This document shows, piece by piece, positions 48,215-56,828 of a stretch of 64,000 nt of DNA. Source of the DNA: Meridianimarinicoccus marinus (GTDB lineage Bacteria > Pseudomonadota > Alphaproteobacteria > Rhodobacterales > Rhodobacteraceae). The translations under genes and the position numbers were made by a program. The DNA lies in assembly GCF_040689105.1 (NCBI RefSeq), contig NZ_JBFBVU010000002.1, forward strand, positions 62,001-126,000, written 5' to 3'. Within the stretch, counting starts at the first letter, position 1. Every line of letters starts with the position of its first letter. The notes under the pieces are model-generated. The model was given only the letters and a program-made list of their open reading frames with translations, was not told the DNA's origin and did no database searches.

Positions 48215-48685
48215 ATGGAAAAGATACCGCTGACCCGCGCGGGTTACACCGTGCTGGACAAAGAACTCAAAACCCTCAAGTCGGTGGAACGCCCGGCGGT
48301 CATCAAGGCCATTGCCGAAGCGCGCGAACATGGCGATCTGTCGGAAAATGCCGAATATCATGCCGCCCGCGAGAAGCAGAGCTTCATCGAGGGCCGCATC
48401 AAGGAGGTCGAATCCATCCTTGGCCGCGCCGATGTGATCGACACCTCGAAACTGTCCGGCGCCATCAAGTTCGGCGCCCGCGTGACGCTGCTGGACGAGG
48501 ATACCGAGGAAGAAAAGACCTATCAGATCGTCGGCGAACCCGAGGCCGACATCGAACAGGGCCGTCTGAACATCAAGTCACCGCTGGCCCGCGCCCTGAT
48601 CGGCAAGGAAGAAGGCGACAGCGTCGAGGTGCGCACCCCTGGCGGGGATCGGGCCTATGAAATCCTGACCATTGTCTATGGCTGA
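48215..48685 (+). CDS. greA: Transcription elongation factor GreA
   Basis: Stimulates RNA cleavage by backtracked RNA polymerase. 156 residues. N-terminal coiled coil with the tip acids in HGDLSENAEYHAARE (about 37-51) and the C-terminal FKBP-like domain with SPLARALIGKEEGD. Starts at MEKIPLTR; further in-frame residues upstream are not part of the family. The 271-base region upstream has no other gene and should hold its promoter. Confidence 0.97.
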   Translation: MEKIPLTRAGYTVLDKELKTLKSVERPAVIKAIAEAREHGDLSENAEYHAAREKQSFIEGRIKEVESILGRADVIDTSKLSGAIKFGARVTLLDEDTEEEKTYQIVGEPEADIEQGRLNIKSPLARALIGKEEGDSVEVRTPGGDRAYEILTIVYG

Positions 48686-49559
48686 CAGCGACCGGACGGG
48701 CCGCCCCACCGTGGGTTCCGCCCCCGGCTCGACGTCCCGGCGCGCAAGGGCCACGGCGATCATCGCCATTGGTACAGGCGCGGCCCTGGTTTGGGCGGCA
48801 CTCTATCTGCTTGTGCTGCCGCGCGCGGGCGGCGGGTTGCTGGGCACAGCTCTTGGCCTTGTCCTGCCGCTGGTGCTGATCTGTCTTGCGACCGTCCTGG
48901 CCCGCGCCCTGCATCAGGCGCGCGGCGAACTTGAGACCCTGAAGGCGCAGCGCGCGCCGCAGCAGGCACGCCCGGAAAAAGCGCCGCCCCCGCGCACACC
49001 CGATCCCGTGCCGGTGTCGGTGTCGGCTATGCCGCGCTCCCAGCCACAACCGGCGCTGCCGATGGACCCGGTGCCGGTGCAACCGCTGGCCCTGCCAGAC
49101 CTGATCCGCGCCCTGCATTTCCCCGAAACCCAGGACGATGCCGAGGGTTTTCGCGCCCTCGCCCGCGCCCTGAAGGATCCGCAGTCCCGACAGGTGGTTC
49201 AGGCCGCCCAGGACATGCTGACCCTGCTGTCGCAGGATGGCATCTATGTCGATGACCTGGACGTGCCCCAGCCCGATGCCGCCACATGGCAAGCCTTTGC
49301 CGAGGGCGCGCGCCAAGATGCCGCCACCGCGCTGGCCGTGCTACAGGACACGCCCGAAGCCGAAAAATGCCGCCGCCAGTTGCACACCAACACGGTCTAT
49401 CGCGACACAGTGCACCATTTCCTGCGCCGCTTCGATCACCTGATCACCAGCCGCCTGCCGGATCTGGACGAACCCGCCATCACCGCCCTGACCGCCACCC
49501 GCAGCGCCCGCGCCTTCCTGCTGCTGGGCGCCGCCGCCGACATGTTCGGCCCGCGCTGA
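48678..49559 (+). CDS. Unknown protein with two membrane helices and helical C-terminus
   Basis: 293 residues starting inside the last eight bases of greA. A basic N-terminus is followed by two transmembrane helices (about 27-47 and 52-74), a Pro/Ala-rich linker (about 85-135) and a cytoplasmic alpha-helical domain ending FLLLGAAADMFGPR. No known domain recognised. Overlap with greA implies translational coupling; why an elongation factor should be coupled to a membrane protein is unclear. ATG 48678 preferred over TTG 48672. Confidence 0.72.
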   Translation: MADSDRTGRPTVGSAPGSTSRRARATAIIAIGTGAALVWAALYLLVLPRAGGGLLGTALGLVLPLVLICLATVLARALHQARGELETLKAQRAPQQARPEKAPPPRTPDPVPVSVSAMPRSQPQPALPMDPVPVQPLALPDLIRALHFPETQDDAEGFRALARALKDPQSRQVVQAAQDMLTLLSQDGIYVDDLDVPQPDAATWQAFAEGARQDAATALAVLQDTPEAEKCRRQLHTNTVYRDTVHHFLRRFDHLITSRLPDLDEPAITALTATRSARAFLLLGAAADMFGPR

Positions 49560-49613
49560 GCACAGCTGTCGGGCACCGGTCCTGGGGGAGATGGGTCATC
49601 GGGGGAGGCTCCC

Positions 49614-51767
49614 CTACCCGCCCCGCACCCCAAAGCTGACATAGGGCACAAAGCGCACCGGATCACCGGGAGAAATCTCGCGGGCGTCTTCGTCTAGTTC
49701 CACCAGGCCAGAGGCCCAACTCAGCCCTGAGACCCGGCCCGAGCCTTCCGAGGCAAAGACCTCTGCCCGCCCATTCGCATTCAGCCGCGCGCGCAGGTAT
49801 TCCCGCCGCCCCGCTTTCTTGCGCTTGGAGAATGCCGCCGGAACCGTGAATCCCTGTGGTGCGGGCCAGTCCTGACCGGACAGCGCCGCCAGCATCGGGC
49901 GCGCGAACACCAGGCTGCAGACGAAAGCCGCCACCGGGTTGCCCGGAAGACCGACCACCGGCACCCCCTGCCACAGCGCCAGCGCCAATGGCCGCCCCGG
50001 TTTCATCGCAACCCGCCAGGTCTGCAAATGCCCCTCCGCGCGCAGCAGGGCCGAGACGTGGTCCTCATCCCCCGCCGAGGCCCCGCCCGAGGTCAGCACC
50101 GCATCCACCTGCGCCGCTGCGCCATCCAGCGCCGCGCGCACGGCGTCGCGGGTGTCGGCGACCTGCCCAAGGTCCACGGCTTCAAGGCCCCAGTCGGCGA
50201 TCAGCCCCAGCAGCATCGGGCGGTTGGCATCGAAGGTCTTGCCCGGATCCATGTCCTGCCCCGGCGCCACCAGTTCGTCGCCGGTCGAGATCACACCCAC
50301 CCGCAGGGGCCGGTGCACCGCGACCTCGGCCAGCCCGGTGGCGGCCAGCAGCGCCAGTTCGGGCGGTCCCAGCCGGCGGCCCGCGGCCAGAATCTCGGCC
50401 CCGGCCTGCACATCCTCGCCGGCCTTGCGCGCATTGGCGCCGGGCTTTACCGGCCCCTCGAATGCCACCTGCCCGCCACCCAGCGAACAGTCTTCCTCCA
50501 GCACCACCGTATCGACGCCCTCGGGCAGCAGCGCCCCGGTCAGAATGCGGATCGCGTGACCCTTGGGCACGCGTCCGCGATACGGTGCCCCGGCGGCGGC
50601 GCGTCCGTTTACCAGCGGCAGAACCTGCGGCCCCGCGCCGATCGAGGCGCCGGCAAAGCCATAGCCATCCACCGCTGAATTTGCTCCCGGCGGGTTGGCA
50701 CGGCGCGCGATGGCGCGTTCGGCCAGCACCCGGCCAAGGGCATTCGACAAGGGCAGGCGTTCAGTGCCGGTCACCGGGCGGATCCGGGCGCGCAGGGCGT
50801 CCAGCGCCTCGGCCACCGGCGTCCAGAGAACACCCTGCGGCAGGGCGAAACAATCGTTGCGCAGCGGCGGCGGGCGCAGGGGCGAATCATCTTGCGCCGC
50901 CTGACGCAACTGCGCCTCGGCCCCGGCCCCCAGAACCCAGCCTTCCACATGCGCCCCGCTCGGCGCGGCGGCGAACAGCGGTCCAAGGCCATCCCTTGCG
51001 GCCAATCGGGACAAGGCCCGCGCCAGCACCTCGACCTGCACCGCGTCCTTGAACGATGCGGGGTCCTTTGCCATCGCCGCCGAGACCTGATTGGACAGTA
51101 TCGAGGGATAGACCTCGGCCAGAACCACGTCCGCCTCGGTTACCGGTTCGAACGGCCAGACGGCCACGCGCCCGGCCAGCGCGCGCCGCAGCCGCGCCAG
51201 AACCGGCAGCCCCATCAGGGTTTGCGAGCCCACGGCGCCCGCCCCGGCCAACTGCCAACAGGAAAACGCGCCGGGCACCTGCGTTTCAACCTGCCGCCGC
51301 TCGGCCAACCCGGTGGCGGCGCGGTCCAGCCCCTTGGTACCGCGCCGCAGCCCGGCGATCTCGCGCTTCAGACCATTGCCCCAGAACGGCCCGTCGCCGG
51401 GAAACCGGGCGTTGATCTCTCCGGCCAGATCGAAGCGGTTGTTGTCCTCGGGCGCGTCGGTGATCCGCGCCTCGACCCAGTCCCACAATCCCAGCGCATC
51501 GGCGCGCCCGGTCAGCGCCTCGGCGAATCCCGCCGGATAGCCGAAGGCGAAGTCGAAGCCGGCCAGAACCCGGCGACCGGCGCGCAGTTCGGCCTCCAGA
51601 AATTCCCGCAGGGCGGCTTCGGCCACCTGACGATTGCGGTGATAAACCGGCGGCTCCACGACACCGTCGCGGGCAACGCAGGTCCAGATGGCATCGGCCT
51701 TGGGCGTGGCCCCGCGATCCTTGCCGCCGGACCAATCGACCACCAGAACCGTATCGAAGCGCGTCAC
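49614..51767 (-). CDS. moeA: Molybdopterin molybdenumtransferase MoeA with extra N-terminal domain
   Basis: 717 residues, about 300 more than ordinary MoeA. The C-terminal part (about 310-717) is a full MoeA: NALGRVLAERAI, PPGANSAVDGYGFAG, ISTGDELV, the MPT-binding SGGASAGDEDHV, MKPGRPLA and GNPVAAFV, inserting molybdenum into molybdopterin. The first 300 residues look like a DUF429-type RNase H-like fold (VVDWSGG at 10, GFDFAFGYP near 70, EVYPSILSN near 220). Last gene of fdhD-mobA-mobB-moeA; four-base overlap with mobB. The role of the extra domain is unknown. Confidence 0.88.
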   Translation of the reverse strand: MTRFDTVLVVDWSGGKDRGATPKADAIWTCVARDGVVEPPVYHRNRQVAEAALREFLEAELRAGRRVLAGFDFAFGYPAGFAEALTGRADALGLWDWVEARITDAPEDNNRFDLAGEINARFPGDGPFWGNGLKREIAGLRRGTKGLDRAATGLAERRQVETQVPGAFSCWQLAGAGAVGSQTLMGLPVLARLRRALAGRVAVWPFEPVTEADVVLAEVYPSILSNQVSAAMAKDPASFKDAVQVEVLARALSRLAARDGLGPLFAAAPSGAHVEGWVLGAGAEAQLRQAAQDDSPLRPPPLRNDCFALPQGVLWTPVAEALDALRARIRPVTGTERLPLSNALGRVLAERAIARRANPPGANSAVDGYGFAGASIGAGPQVLPLVNGRAAAGAPYRGRVPKGHAIRILTGALLPEGVDTVVLEEDCSLGGGQVAFEGPVKPGANARKAGEDVQAGAEILAAGRRLGPPELALLAATGLAEVAVHRPLRVGVISTGDELVAPGQDMDPGKTFDANRPMLLGLIADWGLEAVDLGQVADTRDAVRAALDGAAAQVDAVLTSGGASAGDEDHVSALLRAEGHLQTWRVAMKPGRPLALALWQGVPVVGLPGNPVAAFVCSLVFARPMLAALSGQDWPAPQGFTVPAAFSKRKKAGRREYLRARLNANGRAEVFASEGSGRVSGLSWASGLVELDEDAREISPGDPVRFVPYVSFGVRGG

Positions 51768-52258
51768 AGCCCGACCTCGGACAGGATGAAATCCGCAATG
51801 GCGCCGGTGTCGTCCAGATCGAATCGTGGCACCGGCAGATCGGGCAGCACCACGTCCGACGCCACAGCCCGGATCGTCGGATCCTCGGGCGCGATCAGCG
51901 CGTGCCCGGCTGCTTGCCGCCAGGCCTCGATCTTGGGATGCCGCTCGCGCTTGTAGCCCTCGACCAGCACCAGATCGACGGGGGACAGCTTGGCCAGCAG
52001 CATCTCCAGCGGCGGCTCTGCCCGGTTGCGCAATTCATGCATCAAGGCCCAGCGATGGCCCGAGGCCACAAGAACCTCGGTCGCGCCTGCCTGCCGGTGC
52101 CGATGGCTGTCGCGCCCCGGATGATCCACGTCAAAGGCGTGATGGGCGTGTTTCACCGTCGAAACGCTGAGGCCCCGCCCGGTGATCTCGGTCACCAACC
52201 GCTCCATCAGCCCGGTCTTGCCCGCGTTCTTCCAGCCCGCGACGCCGAACAGCCTCAT
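51764..52258 (-). CDS. mobB: Molybdopterin-guanine dinucleotide biosynthesis protein MobB
   Basis: 164 residues, P-loop GTP-binding protein: GVAGWKNAGKTGLMERLV (Walker A variant, about 4-21), DSHRHRQAGA (about 50) and LVLVEGYKRERHPK. Supports MobA in adding GMP to molybdopterin for DMSO reductase-family enzymes such as formate dehydrogenase. ATGA overlaps with mobA and moeA show a single coupled operon. Confidence 0.93.
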   Translation of the reverse strand: MRLFGVAGWKNAGKTGLMERLVTEITGRGLSVSTVKHAHHAFDVDHPGRDSHRHRQAGATEVLVASGHRWALMHELRNRAEPPLEMLLAKLSPVDLVLVEGYKRERHPKIEAWRQAAGHALIAPEDPTIRAVASDVVLPDLPVPRFDLDDTGAIADFILSEVGL

Positions 52259-52878
52259 TGCACGCCCTCGCGCACCATCCGCTCGGCGCGGGCCAGATCC
52301 TCGGGCGTGTTGATGTTGAAGAAGGCGTCGTCATGAAAAGCGGTCGAGGCCGCGCCATGCTTGTCGGTCCACAGCACCACCTTGCGCAAACCGCCCTCAA
52401 GCGCGGCCCGCAGATCGGCGCGCAGCGCCACGGGCCACAGCCCGAAGGTCGGATGCCGGGTCATCCGCCCGCCTTCCTGCGTCGCGGCCAGCGCAATCGG
52501 CGTGGCGGCACGTTCGGCCGCGCGCGCCAGACGCGGGGCAAGGTCGGCGGGAAAGAACGGCGTGTCGGCGGCGGCGGTGACGATATGGGTCAGCCCCGCC
52601 TCGGACGCCCAGTCAAGACCGGCCAGAACCCCTGCCAGCGGCCCCGGATATCCCGGCAGGCTGTCGCCCCGGACCGGCAACCCGTATTCGGCAAAGCGCG
52701 CGGCATCGCCGTTCGCGTTCAGCATCATCGGTCCCACCTGGGGGCCCAAGCGGTCGATCACCCGGTCCAGCAGGCTGCGCCCGCCCAGCACCAGCGCGCC
52801 CTTGTCGCCGCCGCCCATGCGCCGCGCCTGACCGCCCGCCAGGATGACGCCGCCAAGGTTCAGCACCCCGAAACTCAT
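52255..52878 (-). CDS. mobA: Molybdenum cofactor guanylyltransferase MobA
   Basis: 207 residues. Nucleotidyltransferase fold with the GTP loop GGVILAGGQARRMGGGDKGAL (about 8-28 region), LPVRGDSLPGYPGPLAG and TAAADTPFFP, plus the late FFNINTPEDLA block. Transfers GMP to Mo-molybdopterin. Overlaps fdhD and mobB by four bases each. Confidence 0.95.
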   Translation of the reverse strand: MSFGVLNLGGVILAGGQARRMGGGDKGALVLGGRSLLDRVIDRLGPQVGPMMLNANGDAARFAEYGLPVRGDSLPGYPGPLAGVLAGLDWASEAGLTHIVTAAADTPFFPADLAPRLARAAERAATPIALAATQEGGRMTRHPTFGLWPVALRADLRAALEGGLRKVVLWTDKHGAASTAFHDDAFFNINTPEDLARAERMVREGVQ

Positions 52879-53759
52879 GCGGGCGCCCCCTTGCGGCGAT
52901 GGCGGCGGTCCTCGGCCGGCTGCGCCGCCGGATCCGCGTCCCAGACCAGCCGCTCGGCCCCGCTGAGGCAGACGAACCGCTGCCCGCGCATCCGGCCGAT
53001 CAGGGTCAGCCCCACCTGCCGGGCGATCTCCACCCCCCAGGCGGTGAAACCCGAGCGTGAGGCCAGCACCGGAATGCCCATCAGCGCGGTCTTGATCACC
53101 ATCTCAGACGTCAGGCGGCCGGTGGTATAGAGCACCTTGTCCGCGCCCGTGGCCCCTTCGGTCACCATCCAGCCCGCGATCTTGTCCACCGCGTTGTGGC
53201 GGCCAACGTCTTCCATATAGACCAGCGGCTGATCTCCCTTGCACAGCACCGAGCCATGGATCGCCCCGGCCTCTAGGTAAAGGCTGGGCAACGTGTTGAT
53301 CTGCCGCGCCAGCGCGTAAAGGTCCGAGGTGCGCACCTGCGCGGGCGGCAATTCCAGCCCCTCCAGCCCCTCCATCATGTCACCAAAGACGGTGCCCACG
53401 GCGCAACCCGAGGTTCGGGTCTTCTTCTTCAGCTTGTCCTCGTGGTCGGTCTGTTCTGCGGTGCGCACCACCACGACCTCCAGTTCGGCATCGAAATCGA
53501 CGCCGGTGATCGCATCATCGTCGCGCAGCATCCCCTGGTTGCGCAGGAAGCCGACGCCCAGATACTCGGGATAATCTCCGATGGTCATCGCCGTCACGAT
53601 CTCGCGGCTGTTCAGATAGATAGTCAATGGCCGTTCTTCGACCACCGACAGGTCGCAGGGCTGGCCAGTGTGATCCACGCCGGCTACGGCGCGGGTCAGA
53701 CCGGGGGCCTTGGGATCGGGAGCAATCAGCAATGCGCGGGTTTCGGGTCGCTCGGACAA
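52875..53759 (-). CDS. fdhD: Formate dehydrogenase accessory sulfurtransferase FdhD
   Basis: 294 residues. Transfers sulfur to the molybdenum cofactor for formate dehydrogenase. Family blocks: VVEERPLTIYLNSREIVTAM (about 40-60), the cysteine loop TSGCAVG (about 118) and VYMEDVGRHNAVDK (about 180). The usual CxxC is reduced to one cysteine here, the second position being Gly. TTG start with AGGAGAGG just before it. First gene of the cofactor operon; divergent from azlC. Confidence 0.93.
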   Translation of the reverse strand: MSERPETRALLIAPDPKAPGLTRAVAGVDHTGQPCDLSVVEERPLTIYLNSREIVTAMTIGDYPEYLGVGFLRNQGMLRDDDAITGVDFDAELEVVVVRTAEQTDHEDKLKKKTRTSGCAVGTVFGDMMEGLEGLELPPAQVRTSDLYALARQINTLPSLYLEAGAIHGSVLCKGDQPLVYMEDVGRHNAVDKIAGWMVTEGATGADKVLYTTGRLTSEMVIKTALMGIPVLASRSGFTAWGVEIARQVGLTLIGRMRGQRFVCLSGAERLVWDADPAAQPAEDRRHRRKGAPA

Positions 53760-53819
53760 TTGCCTCTCCTGCCTGACTGGCGTAGCTCGGGCTTGTTCAC
53801 AAGACGTTAAGGAGTCGCC

Positions 53820-54551
53820 GTGACAGGTTCCAGCGCGAATTCATCCCAAGGCGGTGTCATCGCAGGCAATTTCGGCAAGGGTGCTGTGGCCGGTGCCCCG
53901 TTCCTGCTGGTCATCATCCCCTTTGCCCTGCTCTTCGGCGTGGTCGGCACCGAGGCCGGGCTGAACCTGGCCCAGGTCATGGCGTTTTCCATGCTGGTGA
54001 TCGCCGGCGCGGCCCAGTTCACCGCTGTGCAACTGATGGTCGAGGATGCGCCGACGGTGATCGCGCTGCTGACCGCACTGGCGGTCAACCTGCGCATGGC
54101 GATGTACTCGGCCTCGCTGGTGCCCTACCTCGGCGCGGCGCCGCTGTGGCAGCGGCTGCTGATCAGCTACGGGCTGATCGACCAGACCTACGCGGTCTCG
54201 ATCGCGCGCTACGAACGTCCGCCCGCGATGACCGTCAAGGAACGCGTCGCCTATATCCTCGGCGCCTTCACGATGATCTCGATCCCCTGGTATGGCGCGA
54301 CGCTGCTGGGCGCGGTTCTGGGCGCCGCGATCCCGCAAGGGCTGCCGCTGGACTTCGCCTTGCCCATCACCTTCCTGGCGCTGATTGCCCCGGCGCTGAA
54401 AACCCTGCCGCATGTGGTGGCAGCCCTCACCTCAACCGGCGCTGCGCTGGTCTTCAGCTGGGTTCCCTACAGCCTGGGCCTGATCGTGGCCGCCGTGCTG
54501 GCCATGGCCGCCGGGGCGGTCTGCGAAATCTGGATGGAGCGGCGCGCATGA
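53820..54551 (+). CDS. azlC: AzlC-family branched-chain amino acid exporter subunit
   Basis: 243 residues, about seven transmembrane helices, AzlC family. Typical block GAAQFTAVQLMVEDAP (about 60-76) and AVNLRMAMYSASLVPYL (about 88-105). With AzlD forms an exporter for branched-chain amino acids or related compounds in known cases. GTG start with AAGGAG seven bases before. Ends by ATGA overlap with azlD. Confidence 0.93.
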   Translation: MTGSSANSSQGGVIAGNFGKGAVAGAPFLLVIIPFALLFGVVGTEAGLNLAQVMAFSMLVIAGAAQFTAVQLMVEDAPTVIALLTALAVNLRMAMYSASLVPYLGAAPLWQRLLISYGLIDQTYAVSIARYERPPAMTVKERVAYILGAFTMISIPWYGATLLGAVLGAAIPQGLPLDFALPITFLALIAPALKTLPHVVAALTSTGAALVFSWVPYSLGLIVAAVLAMAAGAVCEIWMERRA

Positions 54552-54877
54552 CTCAATCCGACGCCACCATCTGGGCGGTGATCGCCGGCCTCGGGATCGG
54601 CACCTACCTGATCCGCTTTTCATTTCTGGGACTGGTGGGCAATCGCCCACTGCCGGACTGGCTGTTGCGCCTGCTGCGCTATACCCCGGTGGCGGTGCTG
54701 CCGGGCCTCGTGGCGCCGCTGATCCTGTGGCCCGAGGCCACCGACGGCACGCCCGATCCGGCCCGTCTGGCCGCCGCCGCGATCACCCTCGCCGTCGGGC
54801 TCTATACGCGCAACGTCGTCGCGTCGGTGCTGGTGGGCATGGTCACGCTGTTCGGGCTTCTGGCGCTAATCCCCTGA
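54548..54877 (+). CDS. azlD: AzlD-family exporter subunit
   Basis: 109 residues with about four transmembrane helices; GLGIGTYLIRFSFLGLVGNRP near the start and ITLAVGLYTRNVVASVLVGM near the end match AzlD. Starts within the azlC stop. Partner of AzlC in the inner membrane. Confidence 0.93.
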   Translation: MTQSDATIWAVIAGLGIGTYLIRFSFLGLVGNRPLPDWLLRLLRYTPVAVLPGLVAPLILWPEATDGTPDPARLAAAAITLAVGLYTRNVVASVLVGMVTLFGLLALIP

Positions 54878-54879
54878 CC

Positions 54880-54901
54880 CTTTTTCTTGGCGAAAATACT
54901 C
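54880..54901 (+). repeat. Dispersed 22-base intergenic element, copy 1
   Basis: Begins CTTTTTCTTG and ends AAATACTC with CGGC-rich flank, three bases after azlD. A second copy in reverse orientation lies at 59657-59678, with 19 of 22 positions identical (differences at positions 11, 13 and 14). I recall similar sequences at gene ends in Rhodobacterales genomes. Confidence 0.6.
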
Positions 54902-54934
54902 CCGCCGGAGGCGATCCCTCGCCCAGCAACAGGC

Positions 54935-55549
54935 CTAGTCGTTGAATTCCAGGTCCAGATCCGACCAGTCGTCGGGACTGTCATCCACATACAGCCGCGT
55001 GACAACACCGGGATAGGCATCGAATGCCCGCTCGGCCTTGCGCGGCCGCCAGGTCATCGGGAAATCCTCGAACCCGGGCAGTTGCCGCAGCAGGCCCGCA
55101 ATCGACAGGGTACAGCGCGCTGGCCCGACCGAGCCGACCTGCTGCGCCAGCGCCAGTGCCTGCGCGGCGACCTCGGGCGGCACCTCAAGGGTCTGGGCCT
55201 TGATGCGATAGGTGATCCGCGCGTGATAGTTGAAGAACCAGTTTTCCATGCCGGGGGTGAACCCGTAATGGACATCGCCGCGTTCGGGCGCCAGCGGATG
55301 CCGCCAGCTTCCGGCGGGATTGAAGACCACCCGCTCCGGCCCGTTGATGATCAGCGCCGAATGCGCGCCGCTGTCATCGGCGTTGCGAATCGAGGTGACC
55401 AGCGTCAGCGACGGCGGCGCGCTGGACACATGGCGGGCCTGCGCGATCTCGACAGGCCCCGCTTGCGGCGTCGGCTGCGCGCAGGCGCCAAGAACAACCA
55501 ATCCCGCCATCAGGACGAAGGCGCGACACAAGACAGATGAAAACCGCAT
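54935..55549 (-). CDS. Conserved lipoprotein of unknown function
   Basis: 204 residues. N-terminal lipoprotein signal with lipobox LGAC (Cys about residue 23). Core features SLTLVTSIRN, GAHSALIINGPERVVFNPAGSW and GDVHYGFTPGMENWFFNYH, rich in conserved-looking aromatic and His residues, suggest an enzyme-like fold, but I do not recognise a family. Located 20 bases upstream of... that is, it follows the oxidase subunit IV gene on the same strand, so the two may share a transcript. Confidence 0.75.
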   Translation of the reverse strand: MRFSSVLCRAFVLMAGLVVLGACAQPTPQAGPVEIAQARHVSSAPPSLTLVTSIRNADDSGAHSALIINGPERVVFNPAGSWRHPLAPERGDVHYGFTPGMENWFFNYHARITYRIKAQTLEVPPEVAAQALALAQQVGSVGPARCTLSIAGLLRQLPGFEDFPMTWRPRKAERAFDAYPGVVTRLYVDDSPDDWSDLDLEFND

Positions 55550-55569
55550 CTCGGCGCGCCCGGCCCGGA

Positions 55570-55704
55570 TCAGCCGTTGACCAGACCCATGAAGATCAGA
55601 ACGCAGATGCAGAACACAGCCCCGTAGGCCACGGACTTGGTGAAGCCTTCGAAGGTCTTTTCCTGGACGCTGATGTCCATCTCGCCGTGCTTGTAATCAG
55701 ACAT
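55570..55704 (-). CDS. aa3-type cytochrome c oxidase subunit IV
   Basis: 44 residues, one transmembrane helix. The start YKHGEMDISVQEKTFEGF followed by AVFCICVLIFMGLVNG is the pattern of the small bacterial subunit IV of aa3 oxidase (COX4_pro_2). It packs on the side of the oxidase in the inner membrane and its loss is tolerated in known cases. AAGGGAG nine bases before the ATG. Not near the ctaC-E genes here, as is common. Confidence 0.93.
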   Translation of the reverse strand: MSDYKHGEMDISVQEKTFEGFTKSVAYGAVFCICVLIFMGLVNG

Positions 55705-55784
55705 AGGTGATCTCCCTTTTACGCCCGAACCGCTTTAGCGCAGCCAGAGTGGCGTGTCACGCCCCTGATCCCGCGCACAAAATG

Positions 55785-56828
55785 TCACAGCGCCTGCCAC
55801 AGCCACGCGCCGTCGTCCCGCCGCCAGCGCCGCAGCTCGCCGCGTTTCATCAGATGGTTCAGATGCGCCACCGCCTCGACCAGCGCCAGGCCATAGGCGC
55901 TGCCGCCGATCTCGCGCTTGAACAGCGGCAAGAAGCAGTCCCCGGCGGTCTGCGGCGTGGCCAGATGGCCGCGCAGCCGCGCCAGCGCGCCATGGTGATT
56001 GTCCTCAAGCTGGCGCACCCGCAGCGGCAGGCCGGTGAAGGGCAGCTTGTGCCCCGGCAACACGAAATGACGCTCCTCGGCAAGGTCCGCGAAGCGTTGG
56101 CAGCTGTCGAACCAGTCGCTCAGCGGATCGGCCTCGGGCTCGGTCGCATAGACGCCGATGTTGGGCGAGATCGACGGCAGCAGTTGGTCGGCGCCCAGCA
56201 CCAGGTCGTCATCGCGGCTCCAGAGCGTCGCCTGTTCCGGCGCATGGCCGTTGCCGATACGCACGTCCCAGTCGCGGCCCCCGAAGCGGATCACATCCCC
56301 TTCGGCGATTCGCGTGAAGCCCAGCGGCAGGGGGGCGACCACATCGGCAAAGTTGAAGGGCCGTTCGGCCAGACGCTGTTCCAACACCTCAGGCGCCATG
56401 CCGGCGCTGCGCCAGAAGGCCTCGGTCTCGGGGGCCACCTGCGGCTGTTCATCCAGCGTCAGCATCCGCGCGAACAACCAGGCGGTGCGGGTGCAGATCA
56501 ACTCGGCCCCGTGGTCTGTCTGGAACCAACCTGCCAGCCCCATGTGATCGGGGTGATGATGGGTGACGATGACCCGCACCACCGGCTTGCCCGCCAGCGG
56601 CCCGTCCAGCAGCGCCTGCCAGGCCGCTTTCGACCGCTTGGTGCCGATACCGGTGTCGATGGCTGTCCAGCCGTCCGCATCCTCGAACAGGTAGATATTG
56701 ACGTGATCCAGCGCCATGGGCAGCGGCAGCCGCGCCCAGAGCACACCTTTGGCCACCGTTGTCACCTCGCCCGGACCGGGGGCCTCGGGAAAGGGCGTCA
56801 CGATCCCCGGACGCGCCGGCACGGTCAC
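55785..56828 (-). CDS. MBL-fold metallohydrolase
   Basis: 347 residues. Metallo-beta-lactamase fold with the zinc motif THHHPDHMG (about residue 88), later His in NGHAPEQ, Asp in GADQLL and His in LPGHKLPF, all ligands present, so likely active on a thioester, lactone or phosphodiester-type substrate (a lactonase or thioesterase is a guess). GTG start overlaps the acyl-CoA dehydrogenase stop by GTGA, suggesting a joint role in acyl-CoA metabolism. Confidence 0.87.
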   Translation of the reverse strand: MTVPARPGIVTPFPEAPGPGEVTTVAKGVLWARLPLPMALDHVNIYLFEDADGWTAIDTGIGTKRSKAAWQALLDGPLAGKPVVRVIVTHHHPDHMGLAGWFQTDHGAELICTRTAWLFARMLTLDEQPQVAPETEAFWRSAGMAPEVLEQRLAERPFNFADVVAPLPLGFTRIAEGDVIRFGGRDWDVRIGNGHAPEQATLWSRDDDLVLGADQLLPSISPNIGVYATEPEADPLSDWFDSCQRFADLAEERHFVLPGHKLPFTGLPLRVRQLEDNHHGALARLRGHLATPQTAGDCFLPLFKREIGGSAYGLALVEAVAHLNHLMKRGELRRWRRDDGAWLWQAL

